64,000 nucleotides of DNA, taken from NCBI RefSeq assembly GCF_039538045.1, contig NZ_BAABBQ010000001.1, forward strand, positions 1,138,001-1,202,000, written 5' to 3'. The translations under genes and the position numbers were made by a program. Shown piece after piece: positions 19,576-28,326 of this stretch (position 1 is the stretch's first letter; the number at the start of each line of letters is the position of its first letter). Below the pieces are notes generated by a model, which did no database searches, had not been told where the DNA came from, and worked only from the letters and a program-made list of their open reading frames with translations. The DNA comes from Sphingomonas swuensis (GTDB taxonomy: Bacteria; Pseudomonadota; Alphaproteobacteria; Sphingomonadales; Sphingomonadaceae).

Positions 19576-19670
19576 GCTGGACAGTATCGCTCCCTAGTCC
19601 TTATCAGCGCCTGAACGCACGGGACCCGGTGATGATAGCGGTCCTTCGCCAAAGAAAAGAGGTCAGGGCC

Positions 19671-20543
19671 ATGTTCTCCGGGTCGATCCCCGCACTCGTG
19701 ACACCGTTCACCGCAGGCGAGGTCGATCTCGCCGCCTTCCGCGACCTCGTCGACTGGCAGATCGCCGAAGGATCGAGCGGGCTGGTGCCGTGCGGGACGA
19801 CCGGCGAAGTGCCGACGCTGTCGGACGAGGAACATGCCGCGGTGGTTGGCGCCACGGTCGAGGTCGCAAACGGACGGGTCCCGGTCATCGCCGGCTGCGG
19901 CAGCTATTCGACCGCGTCGAGCCTCAGGAGGATGAAGGTCGCGAAGGAGCTCGGGGCCGACGCGGCACTGGTCGTCGTGCCTTATTACAACAAGCCCAGC
20001 CAGGCCGGCATCGCCGCCCACTTCCGCGCGCTGGCGGAGGGCTGCGACCTGCCGATCGTCGTCTACAACGTGCCCGCGCGGACAGTCGCCGACATCTCGG
20101 TCGAGACGCTGGCCGAGGTGGCGACGCTGCCGTCGGTGGTCGGGATCAAGGATGCGACCGGCAATCTCGCGCGCGTGACGGCGCAGCGGCTGACCTGCGG
20201 CGAGGACTTCTGCCAATTGTCGGGCAACGACGACATGGCGCTGGGCTTCAACGCGATGGGCGGGGTCGGATGCATCTCGGTCACCGCCAATGTCGCGCCG
20301 AGGCTGTGCGCCGACCTCCAGGCGGCGACGCTCGAGGGGCGGTGGGACGAGGCGCGGACGCTCGCCGACCGGCTCTACCTGCTGAGCGACGCGATGTTCG
20401 CCGATGCGTCGCCGGGACCGGCCAAATATGCACTGGGCAAGGTCCGCCCGGGCTTCCCGCAGGAACTCCGGCTGCCGCTCTTGCCGGCGAGCGAGGCGGC
20501 GCGGGCGAAGGTCGATGCGGGCCTGAAGGCGGCAGGGCTGTAG
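19671..20543 (+). CDS. dapA: 4-hydroxy-tetrahydrodipicolinate synthase
   Basis: First committed step of lysine and meso-diaminopimelate synthesis: pyruvate plus aspartate semialdehyde. The 290-aa product is a TIM barrel. The Schiff-base lysine is K160 in GIKDATGN, the tyrosine of the proton relay is in 'VVYNVPART', and the pyruvate-binding loop is 'CGTTGE'. The ATG at 19671 (MFSGSIPALVTPF) is the family start, and GAGGT upstream serves as ribosome-binding site. It sits beside a murein hydrolase, so both neighbours concern the cell wall. Confidence 0.96.
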   Translation: MFSGSIPALVTPFTAGEVDLAAFRDLVDWQIAEGSSGLVPCGTTGEVPTLSDEEHAAVVGATVEVANGRVPVIAGCGSYSTASSLRRMKVAKELGADAALVVVPYYNKPSQAGIAAHFRALAEGCDLPIVVYNVPARTVADISVETLAEVATLPSVVGIKDATGNLARVTAQRLTCGEDFCQLSGNDDMALGFNAMGGVGCISVTANVAPRLCADLQAATLEGRWDEARTLADRLYLLSDAMFADASPGPAKYALGKVRPGFPQELRLPLLPASEAARAKVDAGLKAAGL

Positions 20544-20549
20544 CACCCG

Positions 20550-20568
20550 TTCGCCTGCAGGCGAATTT
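20550..20568. terminator. Hairpin between convergent dapA and astB
   Basis: A perfect 16-bp palindrome (TTCGCCTGCAGGCGAA) can form a 6-bp stem with a TGCA loop, followed by TTT on the plus strand. It lies 7 nt after the dapA stop and 10 nt beyond the astB stop, so it is a candidate bidirectional terminator. Confidence 0.45.
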
Positions 20569-20574
20569 GCAGGC

Positions 20575-21825
20575 TCAGATCAGTTCGCCGAGCCCGCACG
20601 CTTCCATCAGCGCCGCGCGCGCGGCTTCCACGTCGCGGATGAGCGCCGGGTTGCCGAGGTCTTCGACCGCGATCTGCTCGGGCCAAGTGCGCGCCACCAC
20701 CTCGCCGAGCCGGTCGAGCTTAGCCTCGTCGACGAGGAAGCGGGGATCGACCGTGGCGGGATCGCAGACCACGCGCAGGCGGAGGCAGGCGGGACCGCCG
20801 CCATTGGCCATCGACTGGCGGACGTCGACCACCCGGACGTCGCGGATCGCGCCGTTGCCGGCGAGATGGCGCTGGAGCCAGCCCCACACCGACGGCGTCT
20901 CGCGCGCTTCCTCGGGCACGATCAGCGTGGTGCGCCCGTCGGGCGTGGTGACCAGCTGCGCGTTGAACAGGTAGGAGCGGATCGCGTCCTCGAGGCTGAC
21001 CTCGGCGGCAGGGACCTCGACATGCTCGAGCTCGGGGAAGCGGGCTTCAAGCTCGGCGAGAAAGGCGTCGCGCCCCTCGAAGGCAAGCTCGTGCGAGAAG
21101 AGCACGCGCTCGTTGGCGACCGCGACCACGTCATTGTGGAAGGCGCCCGCGGCGATCGCCTCCTCCGACTGCTGGACGAAGAGGGTGCGCTCGGGGGCGA
21201 GCCGGTGGAGCCGGGCAATCGCCTCGCACGCCTGGCGGTGCTGGCGAGCCGGGAAGGGGCCGCCGGTCACACCGTAGACAAACAGCTCGAGGCCCGGCGC
21301 GTCGTGGCGGGCCGCGAGCCGCATGTGGTTGGCGGCGCCCTCGTCGCCGAAGGTCGGCGGGACAGGGCCGTGGACCGCGAAGGCCGGGTCGGCGAAGGCG
21401 AGGCGAAGCTGGGCGAGGGTCGCCACCCACTCGTGGCTGCGGTGCGCCATGGTGCGCAGGTTGGCGACCGTGAGGTGGGTCCGGTCATCGGCGGTATCGG
21501 GCGCCGGGCTGACCGTCGCGGCATTGGCGGCCCACATCGCCGACGCGCTCATCGCATTGGCAAGAAGCGCCGGGGAAGCGTCTTCGGGGGCGGTGCCGAG
21601 CTCGGCGAGAAAGGCGCGGGCGGGGCGGGGCTGAGGCAGGAAGATGCCTTGGACGAGGCCGAGCCGAAGGTTGGCGCGCATCTTCTCCAACCCCTGGAGC
21701 GCGGCGGCGCGGGGGAAGCTCAGCTGGCCGAGATTGCGGGCCGAGGCGAGGTTGCCGAGGCTGAGCCCGCCATAATTGTGGCTCGGGCCGACAAGCCCGT
21801 CGAAGTTGATCTCGACCAGGCTCAT
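20575..21825 (-). CDS. astB: N-succinylarginine dihydrolase
   Basis: Second step of the arginine succinyltransferase pathway: succinylarginine gives succinylornithine, two NH3 and CO2. The 416-aa product has the guanidine-modifying enzyme fold. Family segments are 'INFDGLVGPSHNYGGLS' at the start, the catalytic histidine in 'AFHNDVVAVAN', and the catalytic cysteine near the end in 'NGGGPACLRLRV'. The ATG at 21825 overlaps the astA stop by 4 nt. Confidence 0.95.
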   Translation of the reverse strand: MSLVEINFDGLVGPSHNYGGLSLGNLASARNLGQLSFPRAAALQGLEKMRANLRLGLVQGIFLPQPRPARAFLAELGTAPEDASPALLANAMSASAMWAANAATVSPAPDTADDRTHLTVANLRTMAHRSHEWVATLAQLRLAFADPAFAVHGPVPPTFGDEGAANHMRLAARHDAPGLELFVYGVTGGPFPARQHRQACEAIARLHRLAPERTLFVQQSEEAIAAGAFHNDVVAVANERVLFSHELAFEGRDAFLAELEARFPELEHVEVPAAEVSLEDAIRSYLFNAQLVTTPDGRTTLIVPEEARETPSVWGWLQRHLAGNGAIRDVRVVDVRQSMANGGGPACLRLRVVCDPATVDPRFLVDEAKLDRLGEVVARTWPEQIAVEDLGNPALIRDVEAARAALMEACGLGELI

Positions 21826-22838
21826 CGCGCGACCGCCATGACTTGGGCGCCTTCGTCGATCCCGAGCAGCTCGGCGGACTCGCGCGTGATTCCGATCTTG
21901 CGGCGGCCGATGCGCTTCACCTCGGCGCGAACGCAGCGGAAGTCGCGCAGGCGGCCGGCGGCGAGCAGCATCTTGACCTTGCCGCCCTCGCCGATCTCGG
22001 TGACCGTCTCTTCGGTGCTTTCGCGAATGGTGCGGATCTGATCGGTCGGGGCAGTGACGGTCGGGCCGCCGTCGAAGATGTCGACGTAGCGGTCGAACAC
22101 CAGTCCCTCCTCCTGCAGCATGCGGAGCGCGGCGCGGCCGGACGGGTGGGGCTGGCCCATTACCGCCTTCGCGCTTTCCGGAAGTAGCGAGACGTAAATC
22201 GGGGTCTTGGGCATGAGGTCGGCGATGAACTGGGTCCCGTTGACCGCATTGAAGCCGTCCGCCTCGGGGAAGGTCATGTCGAAGAAGCGCCCGGCAAGCG
22301 CGTCCCAGAAGGGCGAATTGCCCGCCTCGTCCATCACTCCGCGAAGCTCGGCGAGCAGCCGGTCGCCGAAACGCTGGCGGTGGGCCTTGATGAACAGGTA
22401 GCGGCTGCGCGCGAGCAGCATGCCCCAGCCGCCGGCGCGAAGCCCCGGGTGGAGGAACAGCCCGCCAACCTCGCTCGAGCCCTCGAGGTCGGTGGTGAGC
22501 GTCAGCATCTGGTTGCGGAAGGTCTTGCCGAGCTCGGGGCTCCACTGGGTCAGGGTGGAGAGGTGGTAGGAATAGAAGGCCTGGGTCACCCCGACCTGGC
22601 CGAACACCTGGCAGGTGCCGCGGATGATCCCGGCCGCGGGATCCTCGAGCACGAAGATGTAGCAGTCGTTGCCCTGCTCGTCGGCTTCCTTGTCGAACGC
22701 GACCTCGGACTTGGACAGCTTCTGGACGAGGGTCGCCTTGTCGGCGGGGAGGTTGGTGAAGCCGCCGCCGGTCAGCTTGGCCATCTCGTAGATGGCGTCG
22801 AAGTCGTTCGGGGTGGCAGGGCGAATGCGGAAGCTCAT
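21822..22838 (-). CDS. astA: Arginine N-succinyltransferase
   Basis: First step of the arginine succinyltransferase pathway: arginine plus succinyl-CoA. The 338-aa product has family length, with 'FRIRPATPNDFDAIYEMAKLTGGGFTNLP' at the N terminus, a GNAT-like core with 'LEGSSEVGGLFLHPGLRAGG', and 'FDGGPTVTAPTDQIR' in the C-terminal half. The ATG at 22838 overlaps the stop of the M20 hydrolase gene (ATGA), so all three genes are translationally coupled. Confidence 0.95.
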   Translation of the reverse strand: MSFRIRPATPNDFDAIYEMAKLTGGGFTNLPADKATLVQKLSKSEVAFDKEADEQGNDCYIFVLEDPAAGIIRGTCQVFGQVGVTQAFYSYHLSTLTQWSPELGKTFRNQMLTLTTDLEGSSEVGGLFLHPGLRAGGWGMLLARSRYLFIKAHRQRFGDRLLAELRGVMDEAGNSPFWDALAGRFFDMTFPEADGFNAVNGTQFIADLMPKTPIYVSLLPESAKAVMGQPHPSGRAALRMLQEEGLVFDRYVDIFDGGPTVTAPTDQIRTIRESTEETVTEIGEGGKVKMLLAAGRLRDFRCVRAEVKRIGRRKIGITRESAELLGIDEGAQVMAVAR

Positions 22839-24043
22839 GCGGGACCTTGGGCTAGGCGGGCGATGACGAGGGCCGACAGTGCGGCACGCTCGGGGAGGGA
22901 CTGCGAAATCATATATTCGGCGGCCGAGTGGATGGCGCCGCCGCGCACCCCCATGGTGTCGACCACGGGCACGCCGCAGGCGGCGATGTTGTTGCCGTCG
23001 CACACCCCGCCCGAATCCTTCCTGCCGATGGTCTGCCCGAGGTCACGGCCAGCGGCGGTGACCAGCGCGAACAGCTGCTCGGCGGCGGCGTCGAGCGGCT
23101 TGGGCGGCCGACCGAAGCCGCCATGGGCGTGGATGGCGACGTCGCGGGCGGCGACGACCTCGGCGACCGCCTGCTCGATCGCGGCGCGGGCGACGGTCTC
23201 GAGCTCGGGGGTGCGGGGGCGCAGGTTGACACGGAGGATGGCGAGGTCGGGGACGACGTTGTTGGGCGAGCCGCCGTCCAGCCGGGCGACATTGACGCTG
23301 AGGCCGTCGCGGCGGAGCTGCTCGAGGCGCAGTGCGAGGTCGGCGGCGGCGGTGATCGCGTTACGCCCGTCCTCGGGGTTGCGCCCGGCATGGGCCGAGC
23401 GACCGGTGACGTGGAAGGAGAAATTGCCCGAACCCGGGCGGGCGCCGGCAAGCGTCCCGTCGGGCAGTGCCGAGGGCTCGTAGGTGAGCGCGGCGCGCTT
23501 GCCGCGGGCGGCGGCGGCGATCAGCGGCGCGCTGCTCGCCGAACCGACTTCCTCGTCGCTGTTGACCAGTACCTCATAGCCGATCCGATCGCGGCCGGGG
23601 TGGTGCTCGATCGCCCGGAGCGCGGCGAGCATGATCGAAAGCCCGCCCTTCATGTCGGCGACCCCCGGGCCATTGACGGTGCCGTCGGGCAGATCGGTCA
23701 GCGCCTGGAAGGGATGGTCGGCGCCGTAGACCGTGTCCATGTGGCCGGTCAGCAGCAGCTGGAGCGGAGCGTCCGGCCGGACCGACAGGCGGAGGTGGCG
23801 ACCGTGGGCGATCTCGGCTGTCCGCCCGGCGGGATCGATCGCGGTGACCGGCGCGGGCGCTTCGAGCGTCAGCGCGCCGGGAAGGCTGGAGAAGGCGTCG
23901 GCGAGGGTCGCCGCCATCCGCTCGAGCCCGGGCAGGTTGGCCGAGCCGCTGTTGATCGCCGCCCAGGCGCGGGTCTGCTCGAGCATCGGCGCGGCAGCGG
24001 CCTGTTCGACGAGGTGGCGTTCTACGCTCGACAGTTCCCCCAT
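22835..24043 (-). CDS. M20-family metallohydrolase in the ast operon
   Basis: A 402-aa zinc-dependent amidohydrolase or peptidase. Metal-site motifs are 'LTGHMDTVYG' (His, Asp), 'GPGVADMKGG' (bridging Asp), 'NSDEEVGS' (catalytic and metal Glu) and the C-terminal 'IHSAAEY' (His). A dimerisation lid with 'GRSAHAGRNPEDGRNAI' lies between. It is the first gene of the operon with astA and astB. No astC, astD or astE is visible. By context it may remove succinyl from succinylglutamate or a related intermediate, but that is inference; glutamate carboxypeptidase-like activity is equally open. Confidence 0.78.
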   Translation of the reverse strand: MGELSSVERHLVEQAAAAPMLEQTRAWAAINSGSANLPGLERMAATLADAFSSLPGALTLEAPAPVTAIDPAGRTAEIAHGRHLRLSVRPDAPLQLLLTGHMDTVYGADHPFQALTDLPDGTVNGPGVADMKGGLSIMLAALRAIEHHPGRDRIGYEVLVNSDEEVGSASSAPLIAAAARGKRAALTYEPSALPDGTLAGARPGSGNFSFHVTGRSAHAGRNPEDGRNAITAAADLALRLEQLRRDGLSVNVARLDGGSPNNVVPDLAILRVNLRPRTPELETVARAAIEQAVAEVVAARDVAIHAHGGFGRPPKPLDAAAEQLFALVTAAGRDLGQTIGRKDSGGVCDGNNIAACGVPVVDTMGVRGGAIHSAAEYMISQSLPERAALSALVIARLAQGPA

Positions 24044-24094
24044 GGCTGGCCCTTAGCGGGGCCGCGTGACGAAGGCGAGGGGGTGGCGCAGGCA

Positions 24095-24127
24095 AACAAA
24101 AAGCCCCGGCGGTGAGGCCGGGGCTGA
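24095..24127 (-). terminator. Rho-independent terminator of the small membrane-tethered protein gene
   Basis: A perfect 9-bp stem (AGCCCCGGC/GCCGGGGCT, loop GGTGAG) is followed on the minus strand by TTTTTGTTTG. It lies 24 nt after the stop of the gene at 24151 and just upstream of the M20 operon. Confidence 0.88.
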
Positions 24128-24150
24128 TTGATTCAGCGCTGAGCGTGGGC

Positions 24151-24558
24151 TCAGGCCGGGCTGACCGGAGCGCCGACGATGACGTCGTCGTCATCGCTGC
24201 CGCCGAGGATCAGCGCCGCGAGGCCGGCGATCACGCCGAGGCCGATCAGGAGCGGGACGACGTTGAAGCCCGAGGCGGCGACCGGCGCCACGACCGGACC
24301 GACCGGAGCCTGCTCGACCGGAGCAGCGACCGGAGCGTCGACCTGCGGCAGGACGCAGCCCGGGGCGGCGCCCTGAGCAGCGGTAGACACGGCGGCACCG
24401 CACAGCGCCTGGCTGCTGCTCTGCGACGCGAACGCCGAGAGGGCTGCCCACGGGCTGTAAGCCGGGGTCTGCGCCTGGACGGCGGCGGATGCGGGCGCAC
24501 TGACGGCCAGGGTGGCCGCGCCGACGACGGCAGCAAGACGAGCTGCAACGAACTTCAT
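24151..24558 (-). CDS. Small exported Ala/Pro-rich protein with C-terminal membrane segment
   Basis: A 135-aa protein of unknown function. It has a signal peptide ('LAAVVGAATLAVSAPASA'), two cysteines about 16 residues apart ('ALCGAA', 'PGCVLPQ'), a Pro/Val/Ala-rich spacer, one hydrophobic segment ('VVPLLIGLGVIAGLAALIL') and an acidic tail 'GGSDDDDVIVG'. The ATG at 24558 (MKFVAARL) gives the signal peptide. The strong terminator behind it suggests an abundant monocistronic transcript. It resembles short hypothetical proteins seen in Sphingomonadales. Confidence 0.6.
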   Translation of the reverse strand: MKFVAARLAAVVGAATLAVSAPASAAVQAQTPAYSPWAALSAFASQSSSQALCGAAVSTAAQGAAPGCVLPQVDAPVAAPVEQAPVGPVVAPVAASGFNVVPLLIGLGVIAGLAALILGGSDDDDVIVGAPVSPA

Positions 24559-24623
24559 GTACTTATCTCCGAGCCTGTTCAGGCGGCCAATGCCCAATAA
24601 TGTCATGTTTGCCAACCCTTAGT

Positions 24624-27308
24624 TTAACCTTGCCCCGCGGCTTTCTGGACATACCAGGGTTGCAGCATGGTGACATCGTTGGCCTTGGTCGGCCTCGGGG
24701 CAAGCCGCGCAAGGTCGAATTGCTTGTCGAACTGGACCCCGAAGCGGTTGCGCTGGGCCCAGCGGACCATGCCGGTGACCGGCCCGACCCCGACGATGTC
24801 GATGGTCATTGGCTTGCCCGGTGTGACCGGGTGGACACACTCGACGAGCGTCCCCATCGCCGAGATGTTGCGCAGCCTGACTTCGACCACGCGCCCCTCG
24901 AGCGCGATCAGCGCACGGCGCATCAGCCGCTGGCGCGGCTCGCGAAGGCACTGGTGTCCGTCCGCCTCGACCGAGCTGGCGCTGGCGAGGTCGGTCGCAT
25001 CCTCGAGCGCCGAGGGACGTCCGAAGATGTAGCCCTGGATCTGGCTGACCCCGAGGTCGCGCATCAGCTGGAGGTCGTCGTGGGTCTCGACGCCCTCGGC
25101 CACCGTGTCCATGCCGAGGCTTTCGGCAAGCGTCACGATGGCGCGGATGATCGCGGCGTTGCGGCTCGAGGTGGAGGCGGCGCCGCGGACGAAGCTCTGG
25201 TCGATCTTGATCTTGTCGAACGGCGCCTTCTTCAGATAGCCGAGCGATGAATAGCCGGTGCCGAAGTCGTCGAGCGCGAGGCGCACGCCAAGCTCCTTGA
25301 GCCGCGCGAAGGTGCCGTCGGTCACGTCGCTGTCGGCAAGGAACACGCCCTCGGTGATCTCGAGCTCGAGGCGGGAGGGGCGGATTCCGCTGCGCTGGAG
25401 CGCAAGGCCGACGGTCTCGACGATCTTGGGATCGTTGAACTGGATCGGCGACAGGTTGACCGCGATCCGGACATGGTCGGGCCACTCGCGGGCGGCATGC
25501 ACCGCCTGCTCGAGCACCCATTCGCCGAGCTTGCCGATCATCCCGCATTCCTCGGCGAGGGGGATGAAGCGGGTCGGCGAGATGTCGCCCTGCTTGGGGT
25601 GCTTCCAGCGGACCAGCGCCTCGAAGCCGGCGACTTCCTCGCCCGCGGCACGGACCACCGGCTGGTAGACGACCGAAAGCTCGTTGCGCTCGAGAGCGCC
25701 GCGAAGGTCGTTCTCGAGCAACTGCCGCTTGCTTGCCTCCGAGTGCATCGAGGGCTCGTAGAAGCAGTGCTTGCCCCGGCCGGCCGCCTTGGCGGCATAG
25801 AGGGCGAGGTCGGCATTGCGGATCATCGAATCGGCGCAGGAGCGGCCGGGATCGCCGATCGCGATCCCCAGCGAGGCGCCGATCGTCACCCGGTGGCCAT
25901 CGAGCATGTAGGGCCGCGAGACCTGTTCGATCAGCGTCTTGGCGAGGCTTTCGAGGAGGCCGATGTCGACGGTGCCGGGGAGCACCGCCTTGAACTCGTC
26001 GCCGCCGAGCCGACCGATCTGGCCATGGTCGCCCATCACCGACTGGAGCCGCTGCGCCACCTGCTTGAGCAGCGCGTCGCCGGCGGGATGGCCGAGCGTG
26101 TCGTTGACGTTCTTGAAGCGGTCGAGGTCGATCAGGAACAGCGCGCATCCGCGCTGGCGGTGGGCGGCGTTGCGAAGCCCCTCGTCGAGCGTCTGGCGCA
26201 TCATCGCCCGGTTGGGGAGGCCGGTCAGCGAATCGAAGCGGGCGAGACGGCTGATCTCCTGTTCGGAGCGGCGCTGCTCGGTGAGGTCGGTGCCGATCCC
26301 GCGAAAGCCGAGGAAGCGGCCGTTGTCGTCGAAGATCGGGTTGCCCGAGAGCGACCAGTGGACGTCCTGGTCGCTGGCCGGGCGGACCACCACGTCCGAG
26401 AAGGGGAAGCGCGCGGACAGGTGGAAACCGAGCGTGCGCTCCTCGCGGATCGTGTCGCCGCTGCCGTTGTCGACCGAAAGGAGATCGGTGAACTGGCGGC
26501 CGAGCAGCGCTTCCGGCTGAGTCTTGAAGTCGTCGGCGAGCTGCTGGCTGACGTAGGAGAGGGTGCCCGCGGCATTGGTTTCCCAGAACCAGCCACGGCC
26601 GCTGTTCTCGAATTCCTCGACGAAGTTGAGCGCCTTCTTGGCCTGCCAGTCGAGCGCCAGGCGTCGGCGGCTGCTGGCGAGCATGTGGCGGGTTATGACG
26701 GTCGAGTAGGCCGCGGTGGCGAGGCCGAGCAGCGGGATCGCCGACTGCAGCAGGGGATCGTCGGAGAAGAGATTAACCCCGACCGTCGCAAGCAGCGCAT
26801 TGATGATCGCGGCTGGCGGCGAGCCGATGCTGAGCATCGCCTTGACCGCGAGCCCGGCGCCGAGCGCCAAGGGCAGGAAACTGGTGTCCTGGAGGCCGGC
26901 GTAGGCCGCCGTTCCGAACAGCATCCACATGATTCCGGTTGAGGCGAACCACAGGAGGACGAGGCGCGCGGTCGACACCGGGGAGACGCCGAGCTGCTTG
27001 CGGAAGGCGAGCAGCAGGCCGGCCGCGCCGTCGAGGACGATCGCGATCAGGACCGGGGCGAGCGCCATCAGCAGCGCACTGAAGTCGAGGTTGGTGCGCT
27101 CGCGCATGACGAGGATCAGGCCGACCACCAGGTGGGTCCCCGACAGCAGCATCGGCGCATAGGCCCACATGGCGATGCGCTTGGATTGAAGCGTGAAATC
27201 GTCGTCGCTCTCCGGCGGGAGGACGTCGAACGTCATCGCCTCCCGAACGGAAGCCCGGGACGCCTTGGGGCTCCCTGCACTACCGATGTCCACTCTGGTG
27301 CGACGCAT
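24624..27308 (-). CDS. Membrane-bound PAS-GGDEF-EAL-PilZ cyclic-di-GMP protein
   Basis: An 894-aa inner-membrane protein for making, breaking and sensing c-di-GMP. Residues of about 45-215 hold several membrane segments, about 230-355 a PAS domain, GGDEF is at 435-439 (intact) and EAL at 563-565 with 'DDFGTGYSSLGYLKKAPFD'. A C-terminal PilZ domain has RxxxR at 794-798 and NxSxxG at 814-819. The position for the inhibitory RxxD before GGDEF reads VMGD, so product inhibition is probably absent. The start at 27308 has AAGGA; an ATG at 27236 with GGGAGG is an alternative. Net activity cannot be read from sequence. Confidence 0.88.
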   Translation of the reverse strand: MRRTRVDIGSAGSPKASRASVREAMTFDVLPPESDDDFTLQSKRIAMWAYAPMLLSGTHLVVGLILVMRERTNLDFSALLMALAPVLIAIVLDGAAGLLLAFRKQLGVSPVSTARLVLLWFASTGIMWMLFGTAAYAGLQDTSFLPLALGAGLAVKAMLSIGSPPAAIINALLATVGVNLFSDDPLLQSAIPLLGLATAAYSTVITRHMLASSRRRLALDWQAKKALNFVEEFENSGRGWFWETNAAGTLSYVSQQLADDFKTQPEALLGRQFTDLLSVDNGSGDTIREERTLGFHLSARFPFSDVVVRPASDQDVHWSLSGNPIFDDNGRFLGFRGIGTDLTEQRRSEQEISRLARFDSLTGLPNRAMMRQTLDEGLRNAAHRQRGCALFLIDLDRFKNVNDTLGHPAGDALLKQVAQRLQSVMGDHGQIGRLGGDEFKAVLPGTVDIGLLESLAKTLIEQVSRPYMLDGHRVTIGASLGIAIGDPGRSCADSMIRNADLALYAAKAAGRGKHCFYEPSMHSEASKRQLLENDLRGALERNELSVVYQPVVRAAGEEVAGFEALVRWKHPKQGDISPTRFIPLAEECGMIGKLGEWVLEQAVHAAREWPDHVRIAVNLSPIQFNDPKIVETVGLALQRSGIRPSRLELEITEGVFLADSDVTDGTFARLKELGVRLALDDFGTGYSSLGYLKKAPFDKIKIDQSFVRGAASTSSRNAAIIRAIVTLAESLGMDTVAEGVETHDDLQLMRDLGVSQIQGYIFGRPSALEDATDLASASSVEADGHQCLREPRQRLMRRALIALEGRVVEVRLRNISAMGTLVECVHPVTPGKPMTIDIVGVGPVTGMVRWAQRNRFGVQFDKQFDLARLAPRPTKANDVTMLQPWYVQKAAGQG

Positions 27309-27376
27309 GACTGGTCCTTGCTCTCCCCCCGAGCAGGACCAGTTATCTCCACGCGAGTTAACGCTTTGTCACATTC

Positions 27377-27392
27377 GGAGGATTAATCCTCC
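27377..27392. promoter_or_regulatory. 16-bp perfect palindrome upstream of the c-di-GMP gene
   Basis: GGAGGATTAATCCTCC is its own reverse complement. It lies between the cysK stop and the start of the c-di-GMP gene. There is no T tract, and the central ATTAAT would not form a stable loop, so an operator is more likely than a terminator. The binding protein is unknown. Confidence 0.4.
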
Positions 27393-27399
27393 AATTACC

Positions 27400-28326
27400 T
27401 CATTCCGGAAGGAAATCGGGCACCGACAGGTAGCGTTCGCCGGTGTCGTAGTTGAAGCCGAGCACCCGCGGATTGGGCCCGAGTTCGGGCAGCTTCTGGG
27501 CGATGGCGGCGAGCGTCGCGCCCGAGCTGATGCCGACGAGGATGCCTTCCTCGCGCGCCGAGCGACGGGCCATTTCCTTGGCATCCTCCGGAGCGACCTG
27601 GATGACCCCGTCGAGCACGTCCATGTCGAGGTTGGTCGGAATGAAGCCCGCGCCGATGCCCTGGATCGGGTGCGGCGAAGGCTGGCCGCCCGAGATGACC
27701 GGCGACAAGGTCGGCTCGACCGCGAACACCTTGAGGTTGGGCCAGCGCTTCTTGAGCTCGCGTCCGACAGCGGTGATGTGACCGCCGGTACCGACCCCGG
27801 TGATCAGCGCGTCGAAGCCGCGATCATCGTCACCGAAATCGGCGAGGATCTCGGGCACGGTCGTCTGCACGTGGACGTCGATGTTGGCCGGATTGTCGAA
27901 CTGCTGCGGCATCCACGCGCCGTCGGTCTCCGCGACGATCTCCTCGGCACGGGCGATCGCGCCCTTCATCCCCTTTTCGCGCGGGGTGAGGTCGAAGGTG
28001 GCGCCGAACGCCAGCATCAGGCGGCGGCGCTCGAGGCTCATGCTTTCGGGCATGACGAGGATCAGCTTGTAGCCCTTGACCGCGGCGACCATCGCGAGGC
28101 CGACGCCGGTGTTGCCGCTGGTCGGCTCGACGATCGTTCCGCCGGGCTTGAGCTTGCCGTCGCGCTCGGCGGCCTCGATCATGGAGACCGCGATACGATC
28201 CTTGATCGAGCCGGCCGGATTGGACCGCTCGGACTTGATCCACACCTCGGCATTGGCGTCGAACAGGCGATTGATGCGGATGTGCGGCGTCTTACCGATG
28301 GTGGCGAGAATATTGTCGGCCTTCAC
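27400..28326 (-). CDS. cysK: Cysteine synthase A (O-acetylserine sulfhydrylase)
   Basis: PLP enzyme that makes cysteine from O-acetylserine and sulfide. The 308-aa product has the PLP lysine K42 in NPAGSIKDR, the phosphate loop '[10 protein letters not shown]' and the substrate loop 'PTSGNTGVG'. The start is GTG at 28326, with GAGGAGAAA as ribosome-binding site, and overlaps the stop of the upstream MFS gene (GTGA). The operon appears to be fmt-truA-MFS-cysK, an unusual mix for a cysteine gene. Confidence 0.95.
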   Translation of the reverse strand: MKADNILATIGKTPHIRINRLFDANAEVWIKSERSNPAGSIKDRIAVSMIEAAERDGKLKPGGTIVEPTSGNTGVGLAMVAAVKGYKLILVMPESMSLERRRLMLAFGATFDLTPREKGMKGAIARAEEIVAETDGAWMPQQFDNPANIDVHVQTTVPEILADFGDDDRGFDALITGVGTGGHITAVGRELKKRWPNLKVFAVEPTLSPVISGGQPSPHPIQGIGAGFIPTNLDMDVLDGVIQVAPEDAKEMARRSAREEGILVGISSGATLAAIAQKLPELGPNPRVLGFNYDTGERYLSVPDFLPE

